A stretch of DNA of 64,000 bases. Source: Gemmatimonadota bacterium (GTDB lineage Bacteria > Latescibacterota > UBA2968 > UBA8231). The notes beneath the pieces were generated by a model, which was given only the letters and a program-made list of their open reading frames with translations, was not told the origin of the DNA and made no database searches. A program made the position numbers and the translations under genes. The stretch spans positions 1-64,000 of the forward strand of contig JAPPEF010000314.1 in assembly GCA_028875335.1 (NCBI GenBank), in the 5' to 3' direction. Shown piece by piece: positions 16,880-26,057 of the stretch (positions within the stretch are counted from its first letter, which is position 1; the number at the start of each line of letters is the position of its first letter).

Positions 16880-19551
16880 TAGAGGTCTCCGGTAGCGGCA
16901 AATAGGCGGATGAAGGCCACGGTCTCCGTTATGTTGAGGTCGCCTTTGTCAAAGTTTTTTTGTTCGCGTTGAAACCCGGCGTTCAGGGTGAGTTTGTAGC
17001 CTATGTACGCCGAGGTATTGGAAAATACGAAAGCAAAGACAAAGCTGTTGAAATCGTCCTCCTCGCCCGAGCGCAAGTTCTGCTGATCTTTCAGATTGTC
17101 GAAATTGCTGAACTCCAGCCCAATATCGACCCAAGTCTGCGGCAGAAAATTGTAGCGGGAGACCAAAAAAAGGATCTCCTCGCGGTCGCGGGAAATGCTC
17201 AGTTCCTTGGGCACAGCTCGGGTGGAGGGCAACTGACGCCGGTAGATGCTCTTGAACTTGGGCCACAGAGTCAGCGTGGCAAAGGGCTTGATTTCGTAAT
17301 CGGCCTTGTTGATCAAACCAAAAAAGGAGCGGTCGCGCTTGCGCTCGGCCTCCTCACCTTGCTGGAAGAACTTTTCAAACTTCAGCTTGGACGTCACGTG
17401 GAAGTTGGCCAGCGGTGCGTACTTGGCGTGGGTGTAGAAGCTGTTGATGAACGTGTCTTGAGCGTCGAGCGGGTCGTTGAAGGGTCGCTGGCCCTCGGGG
17501 TCCTCCCAGATAAGGCGATCTTCGCGGATGGCGTCTTGGGTGCGGCGGGCCAGTTCAAAAACGGCGATTTGCAGGTTGGGGAAATCCCACTCAGCGGTCA
17601 ACAGCCCATAGCTAGTGTGATTCCGATTGCCGCTGCTGATCTCGCGCTGCCGCAGTTGGCCCAAGACCAAGTTAATGTCCTCGCTGAGAGCCAAGCCGGC
17701 GTAGGCATTGTACCCGGTGCGGTCGCGCTCATACGGCAAGTCAGCCACTAAATCGTCCTCGTAGCGGTCGATGATGGTGTTGTTGTTCATGTCCATGCCG
17801 AAGAGAAACTCGGGCGCATCAACCGCATAGCGCAGGAAGGGTTCGGCGTAGTCGGGTTTGCTGTTCTGATTCTGGTTGAAGTCCGAGATGAAGTCGTTGT
17901 TCTCGTCGAGGCCGGGAAAGACCTGGCGATCTCCTCCAGAGCCTGTGCCCAATTCCTCGGTCAGCGTTACGGTGACGCCCTGGGACTGACGAATCCAATC
18001 CGGGTTTATGTCTTGGTCGTCGTTGTCATCGACGAACTCAAACAAATGCCGGCTGGCGTTGCCGTAGTCGATGTTGCCGCCAGCGTCGGACATGAAAGCC
18101 GTAGTGCTGTAGTCGGGATCTAGGTAGAACGACTCGCCGTACGCAAAAAACGGATACAGCGAATAGGACGAGGTCAGGTAAAAGGCTTGGGCCGTTTTCC
18201 GCGTGGGGGGCAGCTTGCGGAACCTGCCGTCTATTATGCGTTGGAAATTCTGGTTGGGGAACCGCTGAAAGCGCCGGTTGACCACGTACTCGCTTCTCAG
18301 ATCAAAGCCCTTGAGATTCTTGATGTTGAAATCGAGGCCAATTAGCTCCGTGGCCGTGGGCAGACCGTACTCGAAGCGGAGGAAGCGCTGGTTCGACCCG
18401 TCGGTGATGTTGTGCTCGGCCTGAAACACCGGCAGAAAGACCTCGTTGCCGAGCCGGTCGAGCTGTTTGTTGGAGCTGACTTCCACCCGGTAGTCGTTGG
18501 CCATAATCAGCTCGAATTCCATCTTCTGGACATCCTTGAAGCTGGGGGTCGTTTCGGTGGGCTGGAAGTCGTTGCGGATGTCGTAGGTCAGCAAGATGGC
18601 GTCTGTGCCCTTGGCCTTGAGCACCCCTTCTTCCCGAATGCCTCCTTCCACCAGCGGCACGATGCCCTCCTGCACTTGGCCGTCAATCAGGATTCGCTCC
18701 AAGAACAGAACCGCCCCTTCGTCCGGCGAATCGGGCGAATCGTCGGAGATGCGGATGATTACCTCTTCCACGTTGCCCAAGTTCTGCGGCCGCGTCAGCA
18801 CGCCTTGGAGCGAATTCTGGCCCAAGTTGAACTCGCTGTCCGCGTGATGGGCATTCACCCAAGTAAAGCCGACCTCGCCGAAGTCGCCCACCTGCGCCAG
18901 CCCCCGGCCGCCCAGCAGCCGCGTGGAGCTCACCGCGGTATTGCCGGTGGAACTCTGGGTTATCGCGCCAAAACCAGGCGAGCTGACCCGCGACGCGATC
19001 AAGGTCGCCGCGTACTTGTCGGACAGGAAGTCCCACTGCAAACCGTTAAAAGAGGGCTTGGAAAACGTGAGGGGAGTCAGCGTCGTGCGGATGGCGTCGC
19101 CCACCGTAAGCGTCGAGTGGAACTGGCCCTTGCTGGCCGAGGAGATGACCAAGCTGCTGAAAAAGCGGCCAAAGCGCGGGCTTTTGAAGATCTCGCTGCC
19201 AAAGGACTGGGGGTTGTTCTCGGTCCAATCGTAGATCCGCCACCCGCGGGCGATGTAGTTGCCCAAGGGGTCGTATTGGCGCGTGCCTTCTAGCAGAATG
19301 CTCACGTAGCGCTGGTAGTGTTCGCGGGCGTAGTTGCTGTACTCCCAGCCGCGCCAGCGGTACTCGTAGTAAAGCTGTTGTGGCAGATACCACTTCCTCA
19401 GCGTGGGAGCCAGCGCACCCGGGTGGATGCGAGTGCCATGTACCCCGGGTTCGGATATTTCCCTGAAGGCTTTGGGCGGCTGGGCCACCACAGCGGAAAC
19501 GCCTAAGATTGCGCTCAACAAGATGAGTACATCCCATCTCTTGTTGTACAT
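16879..19551 (-). CDS. Large outer-membrane-like beta-rich protein of the surface cassette
   Basis: 890 residues from the ATG at 19551, chosen because AGGAGG sits seven bases upstream and the signal peptide (core LILLSAILGV, likely cleavage at VVA/QPP) starts there. The body is rich in alternating aromatic/polar strands (for example FNSFVFAFVFSNTSAYIGYK near the end) and in long polar loops. Around residues 540-615 is a run of acidic calcium-type loops (DDNDDQDINPD, DENNDFISDFNQ, DMNNNTIIDRYEDD). I recognise no named family; it looks like a surface protein or barrel of the outer membrane. It sits between three exported discoidin-like proteins and a SurA-like isomerase. An export or anchoring partner is the natural guess. 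Confidence 0.65.
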   Translation of the reverse strand: MYNKRWDVLILLSAILGVSAVVAQPPKAFREISEPGVHGTRIHPGALAPTLRKWYLPQQLYYEYRWRGWEYSNYAREHYQRYVSILLEGTRQYDPLGNYIARGWRIYDWTENNPQSFGSEIFKSPRFGRFFSSLVISSASKGQFHSTLTVGDAIRTTLTPLTFSKPSFNGLQWDFLSDKYAATLIASRVSSPGFGAITQSSTGNTAVSSTRLLGGRGLAQVGDFGEVGFTWVNAHHADSEFNLGQNSLQGVLTRPQNLGNVEEVIIRISDDSPDSPDEGAVLFLERILIDGQVQEGIVPLVEGGIREEGVLKAKGTDAILLTYDIRNDFQPTETTPSFKDVQKMEFELIMANDYRVEVSSNKQLDRLGNEVFLPVFQAEHNITDGSNQRFLRFEYGLPTATELIGLDFNIKNLKGFDLRSEYVVNRRFQRFPNQNFQRIIDGRFRKLPPTRKTAQAFYLTSSYSLYPFFAYGESFYLDPDYSTTAFMSDAGGNIDYGNASRHLFEFVDDNDDQDINPDWIRQSQGVTVTLTEELGTGSGGDRQVFPGLDENNDFISDFNQNQNSKPDYAEPFLRYAVDAPEFLFGMDMNNNTIIDRYEDDLVADLPYERDRTGYNAYAGLALSEDINLVLGQLRQREISSGNRNHTSYGLLTAEWDFPNLQIAVFELARRTQDAIREDRLIWEDPEGQRPFNDPLDAQDTFINSFYTHAKYAPLANFHVTSKLKFEKFFQQGEEAERKRDRSFFGLINKADYEIKPFATLTLWPKFKSIYRRQLPSTRAVPKELSISRDREEILFLVSRYNFLPQTWVDIGLEFSNFDNLKDQQNLRSGEEDDFNSFVFAFVFSNTSAYIGYKLTLNAGFQREQKNFDKGDLNITETVAFIRLFAATGDL

Positions 19552-19573
19552 AGTGCCTCCTGAATTCTGGAAC

Positions 19574-21898
19574 TTAGTACGCGAGGCCAATGGTCCGGCT
19601 GATTTGTTGTTCCCCGAGTTGAGTCTTGAGGCGAATGTGGCACACGTAGAGGCCGGGTGGGCTCAGGCGATTCGCATCGTCGTGGCCCGACCAAGTGAAC
19701 AAATAGCCCGTTGCTCCGCGGCCCCCGTCGAGGCGGCGGACGCGCCGTCCATCCAGCGAGTAGATCCACACCTCCGGCTCGACCTCCACATTCAGGACCA
19801 AGAAGCGTATGTGGACTTGGTCGCCGACTCCGTCTCCGTTGGGGGTGGCGATACGAGGCGCAATCGAGAGGTTGGCAAGCAAGCGATCAGACTTGGGAAC
19901 ATCCGGGAAAAAAACTTGCGTCGCGCGCGGCACGCTACTGGTAGGCAGCACCTCCTGCCACAGATCGGGCACCTCGGTGCGGGCCACAAAGGCCCGGAAC
20001 AGCGTGGGGTTTTGCTCTATCTGGACGCGCAACTGCACCCGCACGGTATCCGCGTCTTGCTCCACGGCCTGCGGCAACTGAATCAACAGAGAATCGACCG
20101 TGGTCTGCTCCCACTCCACCGCGGGCAGCGCGACGCCGCCCACCCACACTTGGAGGCTGTGGGGATCGATTTGGGACGGGGTTTCAAATAGGAGTTGGTC
20201 GAAGCCGCCGCCCTCTGTAAAGTCGCCCCACAGCTTGTAGGTAAAGGTCTCGGGCACACCTGGGGCAGCCACTTGGGGCGCAATGCGGCCTTCAATGCCT
20301 CGTATTAAGGCGTTGATGAATCGCACTTCGAGGTTTCTCACGGTCGGAGCCGCTTCGGGGTGATCCGAAGTGAGCAGGAGTTGGAGTTGTAATAGCCGTC
20401 GCGGACTCGGCGAGAAAAAAAGGCCCTGTTCGAGGTACTCCGTGCTCCAAGCACTCCAGTCGGAGCCGGCGACGATGCTAGTATCGGTCTTGCCGCGCAG
20501 GAATTTGTTCGTGCTTTCGTAGGCCGCTTTGTCGGCCAGCAGGGTCCCGTCCTTTTTGTAGTAATCAATTTTCTCAGTCAACTGGTGGCCGGTGCGGCTC
20601 CGCACCAACACATGGGTGCCTTCGGGTTCATCGGCATCCCAGTGGATCCCCAAGATCTGCTTGGAGCGCCTGTCTCCGGCGAATTTCCCAAGGTCGATAA
20701 AACCGGATTCTAAGGCCACCCCGGCCACGTGTCCGGTGGGAAAGACCATGATCTCCGACATATCCCCGCTCCGGTTCTTGTAAACCCCTGCCAAATAGCG
20801 GAAGGCGCGTGGCGTGGGCAGAAAGTACTGGAGATCGTAGCGGCCACCGCCGAGAGGCGTGAGAAACTCGTGGACCACGGCAAAATCTATGTCGCCGACC
20901 TCCAGCTTGCTCTCTTCGGCCGAGCCTAGCAGCAGGTGATCCGCAACCATGTCGCCGATCGCGTAGCCGCGCTTTTCCGCCCCCAGCATGAGGATGTTCT
21001 TGACCCAATAGCGCGCGCCTAGGTCCAACACCCAGATTACGTCGCGGCCCCCGGTGACGGATTGCGACCAACTCGTGTTTTGATCGCCGTCTATCATCAC
21101 CGCGCCGCGGCCGGATTGTTCCTCCACTTGACCACCCCGCCGGATGGCCTGTAAGGCCACGTTCTCGCCGAGGGTGTAGGCTTCTACCTCGGCGAGGGCC
21201 GCGTCTTCGCTCTTGGAATCGGCCCGGATGCGGATGTACTGCACGGGCTGGAAGGGCGGGGGCGTTATATCCGTGGCGCTTTCCGCGCCCGTGTACAGGA
21301 TGCGCGTGGTCAATTCCCGCCAAGGGCTTAGTTCGTATTCCACGACCGTCTGGTCGTTGTAGCGGGTGGTCCCGCCCAACACGCTGTACGCAAACAGATC
21401 CTGGCCAATGGCTTCGCGATAGCCCCGCGTCCCAAAGACCCGGAAGTCGCGCAGGGGCCGTGCCCCTTCCTCGTCGGGGAAAATTAGCTGGATCTTGGTC
21501 AGCGGCACCACGCGCCCTAGATTGACCTCAATCCACCAGTCCTCGAGCGGGGCGTTCGGATCGGGTTTCCAGAAGGTTTGATAGTCGCCGTCAATGATGT
21601 TGCCGGCGGCGATCCCGGCCGCGCGGGCCGTAGAGCCCGCCCGCCGCACGCCGCCTTGGATCTCTGTGTTGCCCGCTCCTATATGCGTGTACTCGGGAGC
21701 GTCGAGTGCGGCATTGACCGTATCTGGGAACGCTACTAGCGTGAAGGCGCCGTCCGGGTCGAATTGGAGGAGACCTGGGGGAAAGGTCCATTCCTCCCAT
21801 TGGGCCTGGCGATCCAGGCGATAGGCTTGGTGCTGGCCCCAAGCGGCACTGCCCGCCAACAGGGCCAGCAACAGAGGAAACACTGCGATCCGGTTCAT
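19574..21898 (-). CDS. Secreted discoidin-like protein with FlgD-like C-terminal domain (tandem copy 3)
   Basis: 774 residues from the ATG at 21898; a TTG at 21913 in the same frame would overlap the upstream stop. A signal peptide ends near AAWGQ. Residues ~90-190 form an F5/8-type C (discoidin) jelly-roll with IIDGDYQTFWKPD and WWIEVNLGRVVPLTKIQLIF, and a second similar region lies near 265-385 (MIDGDQNTSWSQS, WVLDLGARYWVKNILML). The last ~90 residues carry IATPNGDGVGDQ and WSGHDDANRLSPPGLYVCHI, the FlgD-Ig-like/sorting-type C-terminus. It is the third of three tandem relatives in one operon. Likely extracellular, possibly glycan binding. Confidence 0.72.
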   Translation of the reverse strand: MNRIAVFPLLLALLAGSAAWGQHQAYRLDRQAQWEEWTFPPGLLQFDPDGAFTLVAFPDTVNAALDAPEYTHIGAGNTEIQGGVRRAGSTARAAGIAAGNIIDGDYQTFWKPDPNAPLEDWWIEVNLGRVVPLTKIQLIFPDEEGARPLRDFRVFGTRGYREAIGQDLFAYSVLGGTTRYNDQTVVEYELSPWRELTTRILYTGAESATDITPPPFQPVQYIRIRADSKSEDAALAEVEAYTLGENVALQAIRRGGQVEEQSGRGAVMIDGDQNTSWSQSVTGGRDVIWVLDLGARYWVKNILMLGAEKRGYAIGDMVADHLLLGSAEESKLEVGDIDFAVVHEFLTPLGGGRYDLQYFLPTPRAFRYLAGVYKNRSGDMSEIMVFPTGHVAGVALESGFIDLGKFAGDRRSKQILGIHWDADEPEGTHVLVRSRTGHQLTEKIDYYKKDGTLLADKAAYESTNKFLRGKTDTSIVAGSDWSAWSTEYLEQGLFFSPSPRRLLQLQLLLTSDHPEAAPTVRNLEVRFINALIRGIEGRIAPQVAAPGVPETFTYKLWGDFTEGGGFDQLLFETPSQIDPHSLQVWVGGVALPAVEWEQTTVDSLLIQLPQAVEQDADTVRVQLRVQIEQNPTLFRAFVARTEVPDLWQEVLPTSSVPRATQVFFPDVPKSDRLLANLSIAPRIATPNGDGVGDQVHIRFLVLNVEVEPEVWIYSLDGRRVRRLDGGRGATGYLFTWSGHDDANRLSPPGLYVCHIRLKTQLGEQQISRTIGLAY

Positions 21899-21909
21899 GC
21901 TCACTCGTC

Positions 21910-24012
21910 TCAATAGACCAAGGCCACGGACTGGGTGCGTTCAAAGCGGCCCCGGCCGGTCTGGGCCTGCACTTGGCACAAGTACAACCCCGGTCTAAAC
22001 AGCCGGCCGGCCGCATTGCGACCAGTCCACAATGCGGTGTGAACACCGCCGCCTTGGTGCTCGGCGAGAATGCGATCTACGGGTTCGCCCGCGAGCGTGA
22101 AAAACGTGATTTCCACGGCCGCGTCCAAAACCCCGAACAAGGTGTACTTAATTTTTAGCAGGTCGTTGTGCCCGTCTCCGTTGGGAGTGAACGTGCGGGG
22201 CGCGATTTCCAGCCCGCCGAGGACCTGCTCGACGGCGCGGCCCGCAGCGACCACTTGTAGCTGTTGGGTGCCGATCGCCGCGACTGCATCGCCTTCTTCA
22301 ACCTGCTGGCGCAAGACGCTATTGGCGCGGTTGAAAACCTCGCCGCGCAACTGGGCCGAGACCGTATAGAGCGCGGTCTTGAGGCCGATCCGCAAGGTCT
22401 CGTCGGCGCGAATCGGCTCGGGCAGATACAGGGTCAAGCCTGCGGCATCGGTCCGCGCGCTGTCGGGTTGGACGGCCTCATCGGCAGCATCCCTCAGATA
22501 CAAAAACTCTGGCTCGGCTGGCGTGGCGATGTGCAAGGCGTCGAAGCCGGCTGCCGCCCCGCCGCCAAAGCCAGCGCGGATGGCGTATGCGAACTCGGTT
22601 GGCTCGCCTATGGGCACTTGGGCCAGTATTGCAAGGGAATCGCCAAGCAGGCCGACCTCGCCGACTAGGGTGGGAACCAGCAGCGGGAATAGTTCAATGG
22701 ACAGCGAATCCACCCGCGCCATTTCTACCGAGCTGGCCGTCGTCATTTGCACCTCTAACTGGAAGAACCGGCGGCTGGGCAGGTCGAGGCGCGTGCCAGA
22801 TTGATTCACCGCGCCAGACCAAGGCGTCCACTCTTCTCGATCCTCGGTGACGGGCCCCCGCCAGCCCACGAAGCTCGGGTCGCTGTCGTTGGTCCGCAAC
22901 TTGAGTGCTTCCCATGCAGTCCGCTCGATCTCGGCCAATTCGCCTAGGTCGTTCCAAGTGAAGTACGTCAGGGGATCGGCGTCCGTGCCGTTTTTGAGGC
23001 GGAAGACGACGTCCACTTCGGCGTCCGGCGCTTCGACCAGTTCGCCGACCTGCCAGCGGCGCTCGCCATCTGCGGTTTCGCTCCACCCAGCGCCTTGTCG
23101 CCGCCACTTGCTGACCGCCATGAACACCCTTCCCAGCGTGGCCGGCTGACCCAAGTCTTGGACGTGGCTTACGTAGCGAGTCTGGCCGGCAAAGCCGCGG
23201 CCGTACAGCTCGAACTCGCCATACGCGAGGGCGAAGTTGATCTTCACCCCGGGAGCATCCGGGTTATCCGGGAAGGTTCGCCAACGCACGAAGCGCAGGT
23301 ATTGCAACGGAAAGTCGATGATGATGGGGGCGACTAAGTGCTGCTCCACGCTGCCCAAGCGGATCGGCAGAGGCTTATAATGCTCGCCGTACCGGTTCTG
23401 AGAGCGGCCTTCGAGCAACATATCCGTGGTCTCAATGAGGCTGCCCGTCAGCTCGCCTTGGTGGGGAATGTAGTGGGTCCAGGGCTTGCCAAACTGATCG
23501 CAGCAGTCTGGGTTGGCCGCGCCGGTCTTGGGATCGAATTCGGGCGGCAGGTGGATCTCAAAGCGCTCCACCGGCACGGGAGCACCTGGGTCAATCGTGT
23601 AAAATTCGCTATTGGTCTTGCTGCCGCCGGGGCCGAAGTTGGTGTTCCAATTGAAGGTCTGGGGATCGCCGTCAACGTACGTGGATATGGGCTGGAATTG
23701 CTGAGCGAACTGCTGGTTGCCAGGCCCCCGCCAGAGCCGAGGGATACCCTCCGTCCAGAACGGATCGAGGGGAAACTGCCAGCGATCCCAGCTAAAGCGC
23801 TGAGACACTAGGGGGAGGAAGTTGACATCGGGCCGCAACTCCCACGGCTGCAGCGCACCGGGCGCACTGGTCTCGTCGCCCATCACGTTGAGCGCAGCAG
23901 TTTCGGTCCAGGAACGGCCGCCTTGGCCCCCTAGTTTCCACAGATCCTGCGCCCACGCTGGCTGCGCCTGCCAAGCCCAGAGGGCGGCCCATAGTGCGAT
24001 CCACCGCAACAT
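21910..24012 (-). CDS. Secreted discoidin-like protein with FlgD-like C-terminal domain (tandem copy 2)
   Basis: 700 residues from the ATG at 24012, which overlaps the upstream stop by one base (TGATG) and begins a signal peptide ending QPAWAQ; a longer frame to 24132 is embedded in the upstream gene. A discoidin-like region is readable around residues 95-250 (YVDGDPQTFNWN, PVPVERFEIHLP, PLQYLRFVRWRTFP), then a second beta domain beginning YVSHVQDLGQP. The C-terminus has FTPNGDGHNDLLKIKYTL and WTGRNAAGRLFRPGLYLCQV, matching the FlgD-like domain of its neighbours. Pairwise the three proteins share layout more than sequence. Extracellular function inferred. Confidence 0.72.
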   Translation of the reverse strand: MLRWIALWAALWAWQAQPAWAQDLWKLGGQGGRSWTETAALNVMGDETSAPGALQPWELRPDVNFLPLVSQRFSWDRWQFPLDPFWTEGIPRLWRGPGNQQFAQQFQPISTYVDGDPQTFNWNTNFGPGGSKTNSEFYTIDPGAPVPVERFEIHLPPEFDPKTGAANPDCCDQFGKPWTHYIPHQGELTGSLIETTDMLLEGRSQNRYGEHYKPLPIRLGSVEQHLVAPIIIDFPLQYLRFVRWRTFPDNPDAPGVKINFALAYGEFELYGRGFAGQTRYVSHVQDLGQPATLGRVFMAVSKWRRQGAGWSETADGERRWQVGELVEAPDAEVDVVFRLKNGTDADPLTYFTWNDLGELAEIERTAWEALKLRTNDSDPSFVGWRGPVTEDREEWTPWSGAVNQSGTRLDLPSRRFFQLEVQMTTASSVEMARVDSLSIELFPLLVPTLVGEVGLLGDSLAILAQVPIGEPTEFAYAIRAGFGGGAAAGFDALHIATPAEPEFLYLRDAADEAVQPDSARTDAAGLTLYLPEPIRADETLRIGLKTALYTVSAQLRGEVFNRANSVLRQQVEEGDAVAAIGTQQLQVVAAGRAVEQVLGGLEIAPRTFTPNGDGHNDLLKIKYTLFGVLDAAVEITFFTLAGEPVDRILAEHQGGGVHTALWTGRNAAGRLFRPGLYLCQVQAQTGRGRFERTQSVALVY

Positions 24013-25976
24013 CAGTACACAACCCCTATGGTGCGGGTCTCGGCGAAGGACTCCACGGCTCCTTCGACTGCGACCCTGAGCAGATACAGTCCCACGGGCA
24101 CCAAGCGACCGTCCACGTTGCGGCCATCCCAAGTGGCAGTGTGCGGGCCTCGACCCCGATCCTCGCGGAAGGCGTACACGCGTCGGCCCGATAAGTCGAA
24201 GACCTCCAGCGTATTGGGAGCGTCGTTGAGAAGCTGGAGCAGGCTGTATTGAACGGTAATCCGGTCGTTCACTCCATCGCCATTGGGGGTTATCACCCGG
24301 GGACTGAAATCCGCGATGCGCAGCACGTCGTTCCGCGACTCGGGCGACGTGAGGACTTGCAGCTTGTTGGTCGTAACCTGCGAGTTGGGATCGTCTACGG
24401 GGCGCAAAGGGCGGGGCGGCGGCAAGACCGGCTGGGGCAATTCCTCGCTTTCAGTATCTAGGGCCTGGGCATTGAAAAACGTGGACTGCACGAGTAACTC
24501 GGCATCGAAAATAACCCGCAGCGAGGTCGGAGCGGCGATCCGGTTGTCCGGAAAATACAGCGTCAGGCCGTCGGACGCCTCTTCAACGGCACTAGGAGTG
24601 ACCAGACTCCGGCTGCTCTCGTCGGCACCCAGCAAAAGCTCGACAAAAGTCGGGCGCGTTGGCGTGATAATTTTCAGCGCGTCGATCCCCACATCCGCGT
24701 CGCGGACATCGGCCAACAGGTCGTACGCGAATCGGGAGGGCACGCCTACGGGCACCATGGCAAAACCGTCTTGGGGCGCGGGGTCGGCCAGCAGGGAAAT
24801 TTCGCCGAACAACCTCCGCGCCAAGGGGGGGGAGGCAATTTCCAAGGTCAGGTCGTCAACGCGGAGGCCGTCTGAGATCTGGCCGCTTTTCATGATGACG
24901 CGGAACTGGACGTAGCGCCGCGGGCTGGGCAACGCGACCGCCTGACCCGAAGCAGTGAACGGCTCCGACCAAGTGCTCCAATTTACCTGATCGGCCTCAA
25001 CGCCACCTTTGACATCAGCGGTCAGAGATTTATAGGCGTCTTCGGTGACTACGGTTAGCTCGTTGAGAAACTTGTTGGTAATCTCGTAATAGACCTCTGG
25101 CGAATCGTCGAGTCCCGAGCGCATCTGAAAACTGAGCGAGACATCTGCTTGAGGAGTCTCAACTAAGTCACCAGTGTCCGCATCAACCCGCAGCGCGACC
25201 GCGCTCCAGTTCAGGGTACCGAAATTGGTGGGTTCGCCGAGGTCGATGACCTTGGACAGGTACTCTCCCTTGGGCACGAAACCCGAGCCGTAGATTTCGA
25301 TCTCGGCGATCTCAAAGGGGTTTTTCGACAGCACCCGCAGCGCGACATAGCGGATGAACTGGTTGGGAAATTCAACCACGGCAATGCTGTCGCGGGAGAA
25401 TTCTACCCGCTTCATAAGCTGGTAGATGGGCTGGTTGTCCTCGCCGAATTCGAGGCCGTTATTGACGTATAGCTCATAGCCCCGAATGTAATCCTCCCAA
25501 TAGGGAATACCCTCGTCGTCAACGCCCGTCAGACGCGGAAAGAACGCAATGCGGTTGACCGGGAAGCGGCTTCCTAGATCGAGGGAAAAACGCCGACCCG
25601 TTTGGTTGGAGCCGAAGCGTTTGAAGCGGTCCGCGGTGGAGGTGTTGGGATCGCCATCTACGAGGGGAATGTCCGATTCCTTGAGCGGGTAGTTATTCCA
25701 GATGTGGGCTTGGGAGCGCTCGGGGATGTACCCTTCTATGGGGAAGGCCGAAACCCACGTGAGGGCTTGGATGATGTTATCTGTCGGCTTGAATCCGGCG
25801 ATCTGGATCGCGCCGGGTACGCTGAAATCAATGGCCGTAGTGGCCCGAGCCTCGGATTGCCAGCTCCGATCGTCCTCGTTGATCCCCCACGTCCGCAACT
25901 CGGCATCGGCGCTGCTCCAAAAGACCACGGCCAGCAGCGCGGCGCTGACTAGGGGTCGCCGTCTGGGTGCTCGCAA
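24012..25976 (-). CDS. Secreted discoidin-like protein with FlgD-like C-terminal domain (tandem copy 1)
   Basis: 654 residues with a signal peptide (cleavage likely after SSADA near residue 26). The N-terminal third has LVDGDPNTSTADRFKR and RFSLDLGSRFPVNRIAFFPR, typical of F5/8-type C galactose-binding jelly-rolls, followed by YLSKVIDLGEPTNFGTLNW, a motif shared with the next gene. The C-terminus has VITPNGDGVNDRITVQYSLL, LEVFDLSGRRV and WDGRNVDGRLVPVGLYLLRV, a textbook FlgD-Ig-like module used as a secretion or anchoring domain in other phyla. It is the first gene of the six-gene minus-strand cassette; its promoter should lie in the 81-base divergent gap before the HTTM gene. Confidence 0.75.
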   Translation of the reverse strand: MRAPRRRPLVSAALLAVVFWSSADAELRTWGINEDDRSWQSEARATTAIDFSVPGAIQIAGFKPTDNIIQALTWVSAFPIEGYIPERSQAHIWNNYPLKESDIPLVDGDPNTSTADRFKRFGSNQTGRRFSLDLGSRFPVNRIAFFPRLTGVDDEGIPYWEDYIRGYELYVNNGLEFGEDNQPIYQLMKRVEFSRDSIAVVEFPNQFIRYVALRVLSKNPFEIAEIEIYGSGFVPKGEYLSKVIDLGEPTNFGTLNWSAVALRVDADTGDLVETPQADVSLSFQMRSGLDDSPEVYYEITNKFLNELTVVTEDAYKSLTADVKGGVEADQVNWSTWSEPFTASGQAVALPSPRRYVQFRVIMKSGQISDGLRVDDLTLEIASPPLARRLFGEISLLADPAPQDGFAMVPVGVPSRFAYDLLADVRDADVGIDALKIITPTRPTFVELLLGADESSRSLVTPSAVEEASDGLTLYFPDNRIAAPTSLRVIFDAELLVQSTFFNAQALDTESEELPQPVLPPPRPLRPVDDPNSQVTTNKLQVLTSPESRNDVLRIADFSPRVITPNGDGVNDRITVQYSLLQLLNDAPNTLEVFDLSGRRVYAFREDRGRGPHTATWDGRNVDGRLVPVGLYLLRVAVEGAVESFAETRTIGVVY

Positions 25977-26057
25977 GGCGTGTGCTCCTCTGGGATTTGT
26001 ATTACTTCTTCAATTGACGGAATTTAATTCAACTTTTGCTAGGGAACAAATTTTTAA

